Shown one piece after another: positions 62,998 through 64,000 of a DNA stretch of 64,000 nucleotides (the stretch's first letter is position 1; every line of letters begins with the position of its first letter). This stretch comes from Tsukamurella tyrosinosolvens (lineage in GTDB: Bacteria; Actinomycetota; Actinomycetes; Mycobacteriales; Mycobacteriaceae), in the NCBI RefSeq assembly GCF_900104775.1, contig NZ_FNSA01000003.1, positions 1,302,001 through 1,366,000 of the forward strand. The letters run 5' to 3'. Under the pieces are notes generated by a model. It saw only the letters and a list, made by a program, of their open reading frames with translations. It did not search any database and had not been told where the DNA came from. Position numbers and translations under genes: made by a program.

Positions 62998-63981
62998 GTG
63001 ACTACACCTCGAGGCGCATCCAGGCAGGATCAGGAACGGGCGCTGCGCACCGCCGCCGCGATGGCGGGGGCGGTCGACCTCTCGGGCCTCAAGGCCCGGG
63101 CGGAGGCGAAGGCCGCGCAGCAGGCCCGCCCGGCACCGTCGGGCGAGGCGGGGGAGGCCGGCGGCGCCCCCGGGCCCGACGTGGTCGACGTGACCGACCA
63201 GAGCTTCCCGGCCGAGGTCATCGACCGCTCCGCGAACCAGCTGGTCGTGGTGCTGCTGGCGGCGTCGTACAGCGAGCAGTCCCAGGCGATGTCCGCGGTG
63301 CTCGAGAAGCTCGTGGCGGACGACGCGGGTCGCTGGACGTTGGCCCGGGTCGACGTCGACGGTGCGCCGGGCGTCGCGCAGGCCTTCGGGGCGCAGTCGG
63401 TGCCGATGGTGGTCGCGGTCGCAGCCGGGCGCGCGGTCACGGCCTTCGCCGGGGCGCAGCCGGAGCCGGCCGCGCGGCAGTGGCTCGACGACGTCCTCGC
63501 GCAGCTCCCGCCCGAGTTCGGCGGCGGTGGCGGCGCGGCGACGGGGGAGGCCCCGTCGGATCCGCGGCGCGACGCCGCGGAGCAGCTCGCGGCCGACGGC
63601 GACTACGAGGGCGCCCGCGCGGCCTACGAGGCGATCCTGCACGCGAACCCGGGCGATGCCGAGGCGGCCGCTGCGGTCAAGCAGATGGCCTTCTTCGCGC
63701 GCGCCACTCGCGGTGAGCCCGGGGCGATCGACCGGGCCGACGCGGCGACGGGCGCGACGGGCGAGGAGAAGGTCGCGCTGGCACTGGCCGCCGCCGACGA
63801 GGAGCTCCTCACCGGCTCGCCGAAGGGCGCCTTCGACCGGCTCATCGCCGGGATCCGCGTCACGGCGGGCGACGACCGGTCGGCGCTGCGCACCCGCCTG
63901 CTCGAGCTCTTCGAGCTCTTCGACCCCGCCGATCCCGTGGTGTCGGCGGCGCGCCGCGACCTCGCGGGCGCGCTGTTCTGA
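62998..63981 (+). CDS. thioredoxin-fold / TPR protein (YbbN-CnoX type, no CXXC)
   Basis: A 327-residue protein: disordered N terminus (about 1-60), thioredoxin fold (about 62-165) and TPR-like helices (about 195-327; AAEQLAADGDYEGARAAYEAIL). Where thioredoxins have WCXXC this has AASYSEQSQAM, so it cannot do dithiol exchange; the cis-Pro (QSVPMVV) is kept. This is the layout of YbbN/CnoX-type co-chaperones that hold unfolded clients, and the counterpart of Rv1324. GTG at 62998, 3' end near the window edge with an intact stop. Confidence 0.9.
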   Translation: MTTPRGASRQDQERALRTAAAMAGAVDLSGLKARAEAKAAQQARPAPSGEAGEAGGAPGPDVVDVTDQSFPAEVIDRSANQLVVVLLAASYSEQSQAMSAVLEKLVADDAGRWTLARVDVDGAPGVAQAFGAQSVPMVVAVAAGRAVTAFAGAQPEPAARQWLDDVLAQLPPEFGGGGGAATGEAPSDPRRDAAEQLAADGDYEGARAAYEAILHANPGDAEAAAAVKQMAFFARATRGEPGAIDRADAATGATGEEKVALALAAADEELLTGSPKGAFDRLIAGIRVTAGDDRSALRTRLLELFELFDPADPVVSAARRDLAGALF

Positions 63982-64000
63982 CGCGGCCCGGTTCCCGGCC

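Overview
The window is high-GC (roughly 70% by eye, lower in the rRNA locus) actinobacterial chromosome from the order Mycobacteriales. Pointers are an Mce lipid-import locus with two YrbE permeases, a fused b-delta ATP synthase subunit, NucS instead of MutSL, MurA with Asp in place of the catalytic Cys, a DUF222/13E12-type HNH protein and many promoters placed for leaderless mRNAs. Gene order (SMC-like ATPase, argS-lysA-hom-thrC-thrB-rho-rpmE-prfA-prmC-sua5, wecA-atp operon, DUF2550-cobalamin adenosyltransferase-murA-rrn, nucS, methylmalonyl-CoA epimerase-thiolase-thioredoxin) matches the M. tuberculosis region around Rv1278-Rv1324 as I remember it. The 16S text looks most like Tsukamurella or a close relative (moderate confidence; no alignment was run).

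Layout. 0-13.5 kb is a mixed region: the end of an SbcC/SMC-like ATPase, a FadD-type acyl-CoA ligase, a START-like protein, an MFS carrier, the P-type ATPase CtpE, an O-methyltransferase, two nuclease-like genes (a PD-(D/E)XK-like DUF6998 candidate and a 13E12 HNH protein) and a FUSC-family membrane protein. 13.6-20.3 kb holds tRNA-Arg(CCG), argS and the lysine/threonine operon lysA-hom-thrC-thrB. 20.3-27.6 kb holds rho (long leader, large disordered N-terminal insertion), a receptor Ser/Thr kinase with a DUF3558-like outer domain, rpmE, prfA, prmC and sua5. 27.6-37.4 kb is a complete minus-strand Mce operon (yrbEA-yrbEB-mceA to mceF plus two Mce-associated proteins) set between sua5 and wecA, which are adjacent in M. 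tuberculosis. 37.6-46.9 kb is wecA, atpI and atpBEFHAGDC, closed by a strong terminator. 47-49.3 kb holds DUF2550, a PduO-type adenosyltransferase and murA. 49.3-55.5 kb is an rrn operon with three candidate promoters, two of them in a tandem repeat, paired processing stems and no spacer tRNA. 55.6-64 kb holds nucS with an overlapping Zn-ribbon gene, a DivIVA-like coiled-coil protein, methylmalonyl-CoA epimerase, thiolase, DUF3817, a 981-residue alpha/beta-hydrolase fused to a degenerate acyl-CoA synthetase, and a CXXC-less thioredoxin/TPR protein.

Themes. The genes cover core metabolism, energy and translation plus envelope lipid handling (Mce, FadD, thiolase, epimerase, the fusion protein). 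No CRISPR array, integrase, IS element or phage genes were seen. The least expected signals are (1) a 9-mer, GCACCGTCG, found about 38 times on both strands against about two expected from composition, and absent from rRNA and the atp operon; (2) at least ten start codons lying exactly 6-7 nt after a TANNNT -10 hexamer; (3) the fusion protein whose adenylation motifs are eroded; (4) Asn at position 28 of AtpE, a bedaquiline-contact position in mycobacteria.
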